A DNA stretch of 64,000 nt. Source: Halalkalibacter hemicellulosilyticusJCM 9152 (GTDB taxonomy: Bacteria > Bacillota > Bacilli > Bacillales > Bacillaceae_D). The DNA is taken from positions 88,989 through 152,988 of the forward strand of contig NZ_BAUU01000008.1 of assembly GCF_000513115.1 (NCBI RefSeq), given 5' to 3'. Position numbers and translations under genes: made by a program. How positions within the stretch are numbered: position 1 is the first letter of the stretch; each line of letters begins with the position of its first letter. Below are positions 16,304 to 24,658 of this stretch, piece after piece. The notes beneath the pieces were generated by a model that made no database searches, had not been told where the DNA came from, and saw nothing but the letters and a program-made list of their open reading frames with translations.

Positions 16304-17487
16304 AGAAAGTTCTTATTTCTTCTTTTGATCTAGAAATTGGTGGTGTTGAGAGAAGTTTAATTAATTTACTACATGAATTTAATTATGAAGAGCTCCAAAT
16401 CGATCTAATGCTGTACCGTCATCATGGAGATTTCTTTCATTTATTACCTGCTTCTCCTCGTTTATTACCAGAACGATTTGAGTATTGTTCCTTTCGAAAA
16501 TCGATAGGAGAATTGATGAAAAGTGGTCATTGGTTGTTCGCTTTAACGAGAATATTAGCAAAGGTAGAGGCGTCTGCTTATCGATCTGCTGAAAGTGGAT
16601 ATAAACAAATGCAATATATGTGGCGCAATGCGCGAGTATTGTTGCCAAAATGCAAGGAGTCTTATGATGTTGCGGTTAGTTATTTATGGCCGCATGATTT
16701 TGTTGCATTCAAAGTGAAGGCAACTAAGAAAGTCGCTTGGATCCATACCGATTTTGAAACCGTTGATACTGATGTTCCATGTGATTTAAATGTGTGGAAA
16801 AGATTTGATTTCATTATAGCGGTTTCTGAAGGTTGCCGCGCTGCATTTATATCAAAATATGCAACTTTGGCTAAAAAGGTTCATGTATGTGAAAACATCG
16901 TATCAAAAAAGATGATTACCGAATTAGCGAAGGAAGTTATAAGCGGTGAGATGATAAGTGACCCTCGTTTTAAAATGGTCACAGTAGCAAGGTTGTCATA
17001 TGCCAAGGGAATTGACCGGGCTATTAAGGTATTAAGTGAGCTACGTCATAAAGGGTATGATTTTGCCTGGTATGTTGTTGGCTATGGTGGTGATGAAGAG
17101 CAGTTAAATAAGTTAATCCAACAATATCGTATGGAAGATTCCTTCTTTCTCATTGGAAAGAAACTAAATCCGTATCCTTATATAAAGGCAGCTGATCTGT
17201 ATGTACAGCCATCTCGATACGAAGGAAAAGCGGTTACGGTAACGGAAGCGCAGATTCTCGGCAAGCCTGTTCTTATTACAAATTATCGTACAGCTAGAAG
17301 TCAAGTAAATGAAGGGGTGGATGGTATCATCTGTGACCAATCGGTTGAAGGAATAACGTCTGAAATTATTAAATTATATGAAAATAGACAATTGAGGCAT
17401 TCGCTATCAGAAGCTTGTTTGCAAAATGGTTATGATTATTCAGATGAAATGGATAAATTGTACAAATTGCTTGGTGTGGAGGTGTAG
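16300..17487 (+). CDS. Glycosyltransferase family 4 (eps operon)
   Basis: 395 residues. The start VLISSFDLEIGGVERSLINL is the glycine-rich acceptor-domain loop. KMVTVARLSYAKGIDRAIKV and SRYEGKAVTVTEAQILGKPV mark the donor-binding half. The GTG start overlaps the previous stop (GTGA), so the two GT4 genes are translationally coupled. The EGKA sequence, rather than the EGLP/EGLG of the two EpsF-like enzymes, suggests a different donor. Acceptor unknown. Confidence 0.85.
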   Translation: MKKVLISSFDLEIGGVERSLINLLHEFNYEELQIDLMLYRHHGDFFHLLPASPRLLPERFEYCSFRKSIGELMKSGHWLFALTRILAKVEASAYRSAESGYKQMQYMWRNARVLLPKCKESYDVAVSYLWPHDFVAFKVKATKKVAWIHTDFETVDTDVPCDLNVWKRFDFIIAVSEGCRAAFISKYATLAKKVHVCENIVSKKMITELAKEVISGEMISDPRFKMVTVARLSYAKGIDRAIKVLSELRHKGYDFAWYVVGYGGDEEQLNKLIQQYRMEDSFFLIGKKLNPYPYIKAADLYVQPSRYEGKAVTVTEAQILGKPVLITNYRTARSQVNEGVDGIICDQSVEGITSEIIKLYENRQLRHSLSEACLQNGYDYSDEMDKLYKLLGVEV

Positions 17488-17490
17488 ATT

Positions 17491-18528
17491 TTGCAGCAAA
17501 CGGAAGTAAGTATCATTATACCAATTTATCAATCAGAGCGTTATTTGCATAGGTGTTTGACTAGTGTTGCGAATCAAACCTTTTCCAACTTCGAGCTTCT
17601 GCTCGTTAACGATGGATCGACGGATGGCAGTAGTAGAATCATGAACGAATGGGCGAACAAAGATGATCGAATTGTCGTTATAGAACAAGACAATACTGGT
17701 GCATATGCTGCGAGAAATAAAGCGTTGCAGGTGGTGCGCTCTCCTTTCGTTATGTTTATTGATAGTGACGATTGGATTGAAAAAACGATGATTGAGGTAC
17801 TTATTAGTCTGATGAAGGAGCATCAAGCTGATATCGTCCAATCCCATTTTTATTATGCAGATGATGAGAGGCTTACTCTTGATCAACGCTATATAAAGAA
17901 GCAAGAGATCATGATCCTATCTAATCAAGAAGCGATGAAAGAGCTTGTTGTAAATGAACGGGTCAAAAATTTCACATGGGGGAAATTATTAAAGACATCA
18001 CTCGCTAAAAAGGTTCCTTTTAAAGAAGGTGTGAAGTTTGAAGATGTCTTTTGGGCACATAAGCTCATGAAACATGTTAATCGCTTTGTCTTAAGTTCTA
18101 AGCCACTTTATTATTATTATCAACGTGAAGATAGTTTAGTCCATGACTATACGTTGGAAAATCTGAATATCATTAATGGTTTAAAGGAAAGACAAGCGTT
18201 GTTAGAAAGATATTACCCCACTCTTTTACCTGATTCATATAAGTTGATGCTCACAACGATATTTAGTCAATACAGGTTGTTGTATATTCATCGAAGAAAT
18301 CTCGATCCGAATGGGGAAGAGCGAAAAAAGCTCTATACGTTTGTTAAACAATCAAAACGGGAGATGAAGAAAGCAGTGGAGGAAAACCGGGATTTACTCA
18401 TTTCTTTCCATTTTTTTTGTGTTCACCCATTTTTACTGTTTGCATATTTGTTATGGAAAAAAGGCCTTCGAACTTTACGTATTATTCGAGTTCCGAAAAG
18501 TTTAAAAGTCTTTAATTCTGTAAAGTAA
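17491..18528 (+). CDS. Glycosyltransferase family 2 (EpsJ/EpsH-like)
   Basis: 345 residues. EVSIIIPIYQSERYLHRCLT, LLVNDGSTDGSS and MFIDSDDWIE define the GT-A core. FTWGKLLKTSLAKKVPFKEG and FEDVFWAHKL are typical of the EpsH/EpsJ group. The C-terminus is strongly basic and partly hydrophobic. TTG start after GGAGGTG, 3 bases after the previous stop. It is the last glycosyltransferase in the cluster, and a 180-base gap follows. Confidence 0.85.
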   Translation: MQQTEVSIIIPIYQSERYLHRCLTSVANQTFSNFELLLVNDGSTDGSSRIMNEWANKDDRIVVIEQDNTGAYAARNKALQVVRSPFVMFIDSDDWIEKTMIEVLISLMKEHQADIVQSHFYYADDERLTLDQRYIKKQEIMILSNQEAMKELVVNERVKNFTWGKLLKTSLAKKVPFKEGVKFEDVFWAHKLMKHVNRFVLSSKPLYYYYQREDSLVHDYTLENLNIINGLKERQALLERYYPTLLPDSYKLMLTTIFSQYRLLYIHRRNLDPNGEERKKLYTFVKQSKREMKKAVEENRDLLISFHFFCVHPFLLFAYLLWKKGLRTLRIIRVPKSLKVFNSVK

Positions 18529-18576
18529 AAAAAGTATATTCCTAATGAAGATAGGTAATGGAAAGCTGTTGCTAGT

Positions 18577-18605
18577 CAAATCAAAGGTACTGAAAAATTG
18601 ATTTG
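18577..18605 (+). other. Hairpin in the gap before the flippase
   Basis: CAAATCAA (18577-18584) and TTGATTTG (18598-18605) form a perfect 8-bp stem with a 13-base A-rich loop, followed by TTCTATTTC. It may be a weak terminator of the type EAR-modified polymerase is thought to read through. Confidence 0.4.
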
Positions 18606-18636
18606 TTCTATTTCAGTTGCCTCAAGAGAAGTGAGG

Positions 18637-18711
18637 ATGAGAAATGTGAAGGTTCATTTAAAGTTTAAACAACAAATAAAGCAAGGAGAAATAAGAAGGG
18701 CTTTGCGATGA
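18637..18711 (+). CDS. Possible 24-residue leader peptide coupled to the flippase gene
   Basis: An ATG at 18637 with GTGAGGATGA before it opens a 24-codon basic peptide (MRNVKVHLKFKQQIKQGEIR and four more residues). Its stop overlaps the flippase start (ATGA at 18708-18711). The overlap suggests translational coupling; the peptide itself matches nothing I know. It may be chance. Confidence 0.3.
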   Translation: MRNVKVHLKFKQQIKQGEIRRALR

Positions 18712-20252
18712 GAACGACACATTCAATAAGGAATATAACGATCATGCTTGTTTCACAAATCATCCTTGCTCTACTGGGTTTCTTTTCTAGGAAAGTATTT
18801 CTTGATACATTAGGAATTGAGTATTTAGGATTGAGTAGCCTGTTAACGAATGTTCTTGCGATGCTTGCTTTAGCTGAAAGTGGAATTGGAATGAGCATTA
18901 TCTATCAGTTATATAAGCCATTAGCTGTTGGGAATCATCGTAAAGTGATTGCGTTAATTCAATTATACAAAAGGGCTTATCTTCTTCTAGCTGTTCTCGT
19001 CCTACTTTTAAGTTTGTCTTTACTTCCGTTTTTACCGATGTTGATGAATGATACCGAGCCGATTCCTTATTTAACTGTCATCTTCCTTTTATTTGTGGCT
19101 AGAAATATGGTGTCTTATTTAAATGCCCATAAATGGTCGCTCATTCAAGCAGATCAGCGTGGGTATGTGTTATTGAGAATTGACCTAATCTTTCAAATGA
19201 TCACAACCTTTATAAAGGTATTTATTCTCATATGGACGGCAAATTTCATCTTGTATTTAGTTGTTGAGCTTATTATGCTGATCATCCAGCAACTTGTAAA
19301 TGGTTCAATTGTTAGAAAAAGGTATCCGTACATCCATACAAAGAAAAAGTATTCGCTAGATTCTGAAACAAAAACAAGCCTTATTCGAAACGTTAAAGCA
19401 TTGCTGCTTCATAATATCGGAGGATTTCTCATATTTGGAACCGATCATATTTTGATTTCTTCCTTTATTAGTGTGGCAACAGTTGGGTTGTATTCGATCT
19501 ATACATTAATCCTTCAGCAAGTAACTGGACTTGCTAATAATATCATTCATAGTGTGAGTGCGAGTATTGGGAATTTGATCGCGACAGAGGATTCAGAAAA
19601 AAATTATGCTATTTTTAAAACGATATTTCTTATTATTTTCTTTATCTATTCGATTTCGGTTGTTTTGTTATTTAATGTTATCGAGCCTTTTATTAGTTGG
19701 TGGGTAGGAGCAGAATATTTATTGGAAACGACCGTTTTAATTGTGATTTTACTTAACTTTTATTTAACAGGAATGAAAGCTGCGATCGCGATATTCAAAA
19801 AAACAGCGGGGTTATTTGTTCAAGACCAATATGCTCCAATTATAGAAGGAGGGATAAATTTAATCATCTCACTCATATTAGTGCAATACATTGGGCTGAT
19901 GGGCGTTTTTATTGGAACGACATTTGCAACCCTTTTAACTGTATTTTGGACACAACCAGTTATTGTTTATAAACATGTATTTAAACGTTCAGTGTTTTCT
20001 TATTTTATATCGTATAGCCGGTTTGGTCTATTGACGATATTTATGTGTAGTCTAACCAACTTCGTCTGTCAATTTTTCATTGAAGGATATGATCTTATGT
20101 CCCTTATAAGTAGGGCATTGATCTGCCTTACACTTTCTGTTCTCATATATGGTCTAGTATTTTTACGAACACCAGAAATGGTTATGCTGATACAACTTGT
20201 GAAAAAAATAAGAGGGGGAAAAGCCTTATTCATACAATCCAATTCAATGTAA
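18708..20252 (+). CDS. epsK: Polysaccharide flippase, MOP/Wzx family (EpsK-like)
   Basis: 514 residues with about twelve to fourteen hydrophobic helices. The opening LVSQIILALLGFFSRKVFLD, the stretch YLGLSSLLTNVLAMLALAES, and GFLIFGTDHILIS are typical of polysaccharide biosynthesis proteins of the Wzx/MATE superfamily. It should flip the lipid-linked EPS repeat across the membrane. An internal GGAG-type site and the small overlapping upstream frame precede the ATG at 18708. It is separated from the glycosyltransferases by 180 bases with a hairpin but is otherwise in line with the operon. Confidence 0.87.
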   Translation: MRTTHSIRNITIMLVSQIILALLGFFSRKVFLDTLGIEYLGLSSLLTNVLAMLALAESGIGMSIIYQLYKPLAVGNHRKVIALIQLYKRAYLLLAVLVLLLSLSLLPFLPMLMNDTEPIPYLTVIFLLFVARNMVSYLNAHKWSLIQADQRGYVLLRIDLIFQMITTFIKVFILIWTANFILYLVVELIMLIIQQLVNGSIVRKRYPYIHTKKKYSLDSETKTSLIRNVKALLLHNIGGFLIFGTDHILISSFISVATVGLYSIYTLILQQVTGLANNIIHSVSASIGNLIATEDSEKNYAIFKTIFLIIFFIYSISVVLLFNVIEPFISWWVGAEYLLETTVLIVILLNFYLTGMKAAIAIFKKTAGLFVQDQYAPIIEGGINLIISLILVQYIGLMGVFIGTTFATLLTVFWTQPVIVYKHVFKRSVFSYFISYSRFGLLTIFMCSLTNFVCQFFIEGYDLMSLISRALICLTLSVLIYGLVFLRTPEMVMLIQLVKKIRGGKALFIQSNSM

Positions 20253-20269
20253 CGCCCGTTCGTGTCATC

Positions 20270-22330
20270 GTGATGTTCGTAATGATACTGATTTGTTGTG
20301 GCTGTATGAAAGAAGAGACACTTGAAGAGCAGCATGAAGATGTATATGTACTTGAATTAGATGTTTGGAATATTTATGATGATGGTTCAAATCCTGAAGA
20401 AACGACTAGTGGGATAAATGAAGCTCTTAAGTGGGCTCAAGAACAAGGCTATTCAACAGTGAAAGTACCAAACGGTGTTTATACAATTCAGGCAAAAGAG
20501 CCATATGATCCAGCCGGCAGAATTAATATGGTCAGTCATATGACACTGTTGTTGGAAGATGAAGTTATTATTCAAAAAGAGGAAAATGGATATGAACGTT
20601 ATGAACTGTTATATATTGGCCCATTAGTTGAAAATGTCACCATTCAAGGTGGCACCTTTGTCGGTGATCGTAATAATCATGATTATTCAAACAAAGATCA
20701 CGAGCATTCGCCAGGCACACATGAAAGTGGATACGGTATTTTAATGGAAGGTGCAAAAAATGTCACAGTTGCTAATGTGAAGGCGGAGCAATTTACGGGA
20801 GATGGTCTTGCTGTTGGCGGTAAAGCCACTATAATTGGACAGTTTCAAGAAAGTGATTTTGAATTTGGGGCGTTCAATGAGCAAGGAGAAAAGGTAGAAG
20901 ATGAGACTCAAATTAGAACGAAGAATTGGCTTAATCTAGACCACGAAGTTCTCGATACCGAACGAACCATCCAGCTCGCACGTCCCAAAGGTTTATTAAA
21001 TGACAAGTTTGCACACCTTTATTTTTACGATCACGAAGGTGTGTTTCTACACAGGGAACGCAACCATGAACTTAATTGGAGCTTAACAGAAGTTCCAGAG
21101 GAAGCGAATTATGTTCATATTGTCTTCGAACAAGAGGAGTTGACTACATTTAGTGTAGAGCTGTATGTGAAAACTATCTCAGAAAATATTCGGATATATG
21201 ATTCTGAATTTGCTTATAATCGTCGGCAAGGAATTACTGTTGGAGGTGTTGACGGGATCGAGATTTACCAAAACATTCTTCACAATATGAACGGAATAGC
21301 TCCACAATCTGGTATTGATGTGGAAGCGGGCTTTTTTCCGAATCATGATGTCGTTATAAGGGAGAATGATTTTCATAGTAATGCTGCCTACGATTTAATT
21401 TTGTTTGATGGTCGCAACGCTGTCGTTGAACAAAATTATTTTGGTTCGATTGGGGCAGTTGGGTTGGCTATTTCACCGCCTTTTTCAGAGGCAGTGATAC
21501 AAAGGAATGTGTTTGATGGCTCGAGTATTCATGCCAGTCATTATGCTGATTTTTATCAAAATCGAATGTACAATTCAATGGCTCTTTTCACGGGGCCAGA
21601 GATATTGATTGATGGTTTTGAATTAGAGAATTCTCAGCTAGTGTTTAATAGTTATACTCCATATGGGATTACGGGAAAGAATATTAAAATGACACATGAG
21701 CAAGAAGGGCAAGGGCTAGTCATAAACGGAGAACCGATCCTTTTGCAAGATGTGACAATCATAGGTGAAGGTGAATTAAGGAATGTGAGTGGAAATGTTC
21801 GTGATGGAAGTATATTCGAACGATTATCGGTTCTTGGTTATAACGGGTATTATGGGATTGATTTACCACGTGGGAAGTATGTAGACTGTCAATTTGAAGC
21901 TGGGACTAGTGGAGATGGTGAAATTTATTTTAACCTCGATGGTCGCTATCAATTTGAACATTGCTCCATAACGACGAATGGTAGAGCGATTGTAATTGAC
22001 CACCCTCAGTCTGAGTTGATGATACGCAATTCTGACCTAGTTATTAAAGGGGATGGTGAAGCCATTAAGGTACACTCTGCTAATAAAATAGCAGTAGAAA
22101 GTAATCGGATAGAGGCTAAAGCGTTAACGAGAGAGGTCAGTTTAATTGAAATTCTTCCAACAAGTGAAGTGAGCGAAACAGATGTTTTTTTACTAGGAAA
22201 TCATCTTATTTCGAATATGAAAACACCGGGAATTGATATAAGTAGGGAAGCGTTTGAAAGTCAATCGGTTGATATTTCTAATAATCAATATACAAATACG
22301 TATATATATATGAGAGAGAGTGATGAATAA
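20270..22330 (+). CDS. Right-handed beta-helix protein, probable lipoprotein, EPS-associated
   Basis: About 686 residues. The N-terminus is hydrophobic and ends in Cys (VMFVMILICCGC, then charged KEE), like a lipoprotein signal, so the protein is probably on the outer face of the membrane. The body has pectate-lyase-like parallel beta-helix repeats (NVTIQGGTFVGD, NVTVANVKAEQF, IEIYQNILHN, VVIRENDFHSN and more). Such proteins bind or cleave polysaccharides, and at the end of the eps operon an EPS lyase or modifying role is likely. The start is unclear: GTG 20270 and ATG 20273 have no ribosome binding site, but GAGGGGG at 20212-20218 would serve an ATT codon at 20228, giving a basic N-region before the hydrophobic part. 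Confidence 0.8.
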   Translation: MMFVMILICCGCMKEETLEEQHEDVYVLELDVWNIYDDGSNPEETTSGINEALKWAQEQGYSTVKVPNGVYTIQAKEPYDPAGRINMVSHMTLLLEDEVIIQKEENGYERYELLYIGPLVENVTIQGGTFVGDRNNHDYSNKDHEHSPGTHESGYGILMEGAKNVTVANVKAEQFTGDGLAVGGKATIIGQFQESDFEFGAFNEQGEKVEDETQIRTKNWLNLDHEVLDTERTIQLARPKGLLNDKFAHLYFYDHEGVFLHRERNHELNWSLTEVPEEANYVHIVFEQEELTTFSVELYVKTISENIRIYDSEFAYNRRQGITVGGVDGIEIYQNILHNMNGIAPQSGIDVEAGFFPNHDVVIRENDFHSNAAYDLILFDGRNAVVEQNYFGSIGAVGLAISPPFSEAVIQRNVFDGSSIHASHYADFYQNRMYNSMALFTGPEILIDGFELENSQLVFNSYTPYGITGKNIKMTHEQEGQGLVINGEPILLQDVTIIGEGELRNVSGNVRDGSIFERLSVLGYNGYYGIDLPRGKYVDCQFEAGTSGDGEIYFNLDGRYQFEHCSITTNGRAIVIDHPQSELMIRNSDLVIKGDGEAIKVHSANKIAVESNRIEAKALTREVSLIEILPTSEVSETDVFLLGNHLISNMKTPGIDISREAFESQSVDISNNQYTNTYIYMRESDE

Positions 22331-22417
22331 GAAAATGTGTCATTTGACATTTTTATTAACAAGGATATAGAAAGATAATCGGACATAGAAAAAAAGTAAG
22401 AAATAATAGAAAGACTA

Positions 22418-22459
22418 TTGACAGGTACTAGAAAGAATGATAAATTCTTTATAAAGAAC
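22418..22459 (+). promoter_or_regulatory. Lasso cluster promoter with overlapping SinR-type operator
   Basis: TTGACA (22418-22423), 17 bases, then TAAATT (22441-22446) form a sigma-A-like promoter. The palindrome ATTCTTTATAAAGAAC (22444-22459, 15 of 16 positions equal to the eps operator) covers the end of the -10 element and the start point. Confidence 0.65.
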
Positions 22460-22520
22460 AAAGAAAACAAATTTATACCTTGAAAAAGAACAGACGGGTA
22501 TAAATTTTTTAGGGGGATTC

Positions 22521-22536
22521 GTTCTTTATTTAGAAC
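22521..22536. promoter_or_regulatory. Second SinR-type operator before the lasso cyclase
   Basis: GTTCTTTATTTAGAAC, 26 bases before the lasso cyclase start. It repeats the promoter-plus-leader operator pair seen at eps (5422 and 5522). The spacing between the two lasso sites is 77 bases. Confidence 0.7.
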
Positions 22537-22562
22537 GATAGGGTGAAAGGTTAGGGGGTAGT

Positions 22563-24470
22563 ATGAGTGCTATTGCAGCGATATTTGATTGTTATCAAGA
22601 TCCTATAAGTGATGAAGAACAGCGCGAGTTGCTTCATAAAATACCCTATCATGCGGATACCGTTCATGTTTGGTCAAAGCAAGGTGTTTTCTTTAGCTGT
22701 CATAATCAATGGATCACTCCAGAATCAATGGATAGCGTAATTCCTTACTTTGATACTGTTCGCCAATTAGCAATTACGGCAGATGTGATCGTTGATAATC
22801 GTGATGAATTGTGTGATAAGTTAGCCATAGCTATTAAAGATCGAGATCGCCTAAGTGATCCTATCTTAATTCTATTAGCTTATGAGAAATGGCAAGAAAA
22901 GGTTGTGTCGCAGGTTGTTGGTGATTTTGCTTTCCTTATATGGGATGGTCGAAAGAACGAGTTGTTTGGTGCAAGGGATTTCTCCGGGGCACGAACGCTT
23001 TATTATTACCGTGAAGGAAGTAAAATTACCTTTTGTTCAGCATTAAAGCCTCTCGTTACACAACGATCTACTAAGAAAAGCTTAAATGATAAGTGGTTAG
23101 CAGAATTTCTTGCTCTATCTACGACACTTGATTCAACTGATCTACATGAAACGGTTTATAACGGAATTATGCAAGTGCCACCATCGCATACGATTACTGT
23201 GAATGAAGCAGGAGTTTCATTTACTCGCTTCTCTGTATTACCAAACGAGGGAAAGTTGAAGCTACGATCAAATGAAGAGTATATAGAAGCGTTTCAAGAT
23301 GTGTTTAGTCAAGCGGTTAAGTCACGCATTAGAACAACCAAACAAGTAGGTGCACATTTAAGTGGGGGATTAGATTCAAGTGCGGTTGCTAGCTTTGCTG
23401 CTAGAAATTTAAAGAATAGAAATCAACTGCTACATACTTATAGTTATGCACCTGCTCCTAACTACCAATCTGACCTTCCTGAAAGCTTAATAGCTGATGA
23501 AACACAAATGGTTCATGACATTATCCGGTTTTCTGGAAATATGAAGCCGAATTTTTTAAGAGATGAATGGACGAATTCGTACACTGAATTAGATGACTGT
23601 CTTAAGACATTAGAAATGCCTTACAAATATCATTTAAATGCCCATTGGTTACACGGTATTTATAAAATGGCAAGCTCGCAAAATGTTAATGTTATGTTAA
23701 ATGGATTACGTGGGAATTGGACGATTTCTTTTGGGGATGCATTAGAATATCAAATGGCTCTTTTCAAAAGCTTAAAATGGCTCCTGCTGATGAAGGAAAT
23801 ACACCAATATAGTCGAATGATAGGTATTCGTCGCTTAGCCACATTAGGAGAGTTAAAGCACAAATGGCAATTTAGAGGGCGAGCCACGTCATTAATAGAT
23901 GAAAATCTTGTACATCCACAGTTGGCTAGAGAGACAAATGTGATTGAAAAGTTAACGCATTTCCAAAAGCAATTTAATAGAAATCATACAGCAGAACAGC
24001 TTCGACAATTTCATTTTGATCAGCTTTCATTTTGGAATCGAACGAATACATTTTCAGCTAAAGTATCGCTACGATATCAATTGGCTGACCGTGATCCTAC
24101 AAATGATTTAAGAGTTGTACGCTTTTGTCTTTCTCTTCCATATGATCAGTTTGTTCAGAAGGGGTTAGATAGAGCATTAGTAAGAAGAGCAACAAAAGGA
24201 TATTTACCTGAATCAATTCGTTTAAATCAAACGGTTAGAGGTGTTCAAGGGAATGATAGCGTCTTTCGTTTAAGACGGCATTGGCAAGCATTCATAGCTG
24301 AATTAAAAGCAATGGTCGCTGATTCTATTTCACAATCTATCTTTCATATTCCTGCTTTAAAGATAGCGATTCAAAAGCTTGAAAATAATGACAATGGCAT
24401 CATTACAGCTGAATACGACTTACTAATGAAAGCATTGATTGTTTATCGATTTATATCTAAATCGACTTGA
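22563..24470 (+). CDS. Lasso peptide macrolactam synthetase (asparagine synthase-like, C protein)
   Basis: 635 residues, asparagine synthase B fold. The N-terminal glutaminase-like part (VVGDFAFLIWDGRKNELFGA) lacks the catalytic Cys2 (MSAI at the start), as usual for lasso cyclases. The synthetase part has the ATP pyrophosphate motif SGGLDSS (residues 267-273). The enzyme adenylates an Asp/Glu side chain of the core peptide and closes the isopeptide ring on the new N-terminus. It opens the cluster just behind two SinR-type operators, with GAAAGGTTAGGGGGT before the ATG. The precursor gene follows 14 bases after its stop. Confidence 0.93.
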   Translation: MSAIAAIFDCYQDPISDEEQRELLHKIPYHADTVHVWSKQGVFFSCHNQWITPESMDSVIPYFDTVRQLAITADVIVDNRDELCDKLAIAIKDRDRLSDPILILLAYEKWQEKVVSQVVGDFAFLIWDGRKNELFGARDFSGARTLYYYREGSKITFCSALKPLVTQRSTKKSLNDKWLAEFLALSTTLDSTDLHETVYNGIMQVPPSHTITVNEAGVSFTRFSVLPNEGKLKLRSNEEYIEAFQDVFSQAVKSRIRTTKQVGAHLSGGLDSSAVASFAARNLKNRNQLLHTYSYAPAPNYQSDLPESLIADETQMVHDIIRFSGNMKPNFLRDEWTNSYTELDDCLKTLEMPYKYHLNAHWLHGIYKMASSQNVNVMLNGLRGNWTISFGDALEYQMALFKSLKWLLLMKEIHQYSRMIGIRRLATLGELKHKWQFRGRATSLIDENLVHPQLARETNVIEKLTHFQKQFNRNHTAEQLRQFHFDQLSFWNRTNTFSAKVSLRYQLADRDPTNDLRVVRFCLSLPYDQFVQKGLDRALVRRATKGYLPESIRLNQTVRGVQGNDSVFRLRRHWQAFIAELKAMVADSISQSIFHIPALKIAIQKLENNDNGIITAEYDLLMKALIVYRFISKST

Positions 24471-24484
24471 AAGGGGGTGAGAAT

Positions 24485-24597
24485 ATGAAAAAGGTATGGC
24501 AAGAGCTACATTAGAAGTGCTAGAAGTAGCAATGACAATGAGTGGGAAAGGGAAAAGACCAGGTAAGAAAAATGATGGTGTAGAGGACTGCTCATAA
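24485..24597 (+). CDS. Lasso peptide precursor (paeninodin type), apparent 1-base frameshift in the leader
   Basis: A strong site (AAAGGGGGTGA) precedes ATG 24485, but that frame reads MKKVWQELH and stops. The next frame (from ATG 24496 to TAA 24597) carries a clear lasso leader, ATLEVLEVAMTM, then the putative core SGKGKRPGKKNDGVEDCS. One extra base in the GAGCTACA stretch (for example GAGCCTACA, giving EPTLEVLEV) would join the two into a 37-residue precursor with the usual W-x-x-P...LEVL recognition sequence and Thr at position -2. As given, only the ATG 24496 form, lacking W-x-x-P, could be made. The core ends in Ser, the residue phosphorylated in paeninodin. Odd: there is no Asp/Glu at core positions 7-9; the first acid is Asp12. 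Confidence 0.75.
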
Positions 24598-24609
24598 TTT
24601 TATACTTAA

Positions 24610-24636
24610 AGGAGGTCAGCGACTCGTTGACCTCCT
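24610..24636 (+). promoter_or_regulatory. Stem-loop between lasso precursor and processing genes
   Basis: AGGAGGTCA (24610-24618) and TGACCTCCT (24628-24636) form a perfect 9-bp stem with a 9-base loop and no T run. Such elements after lasso precursor genes can stabilise the precursor mRNA or attenuate downstream transcription. The left arm also contains AGGAGG, so it could mask or mimic a ribosome binding site. Confidence 0.6.
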
Positions 24637-24658
24637 CCATCAAAATATAGGAGGTATT

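Noticed and set aside
22336..22360. Terminator between the beta-helix gene and the lasso cluster.
   Set aside because: The TGTC/GACA stem with T-rich end is only 4-6 bp and inconsistent; read-through from eps into the lasso cluster cannot be excluded.
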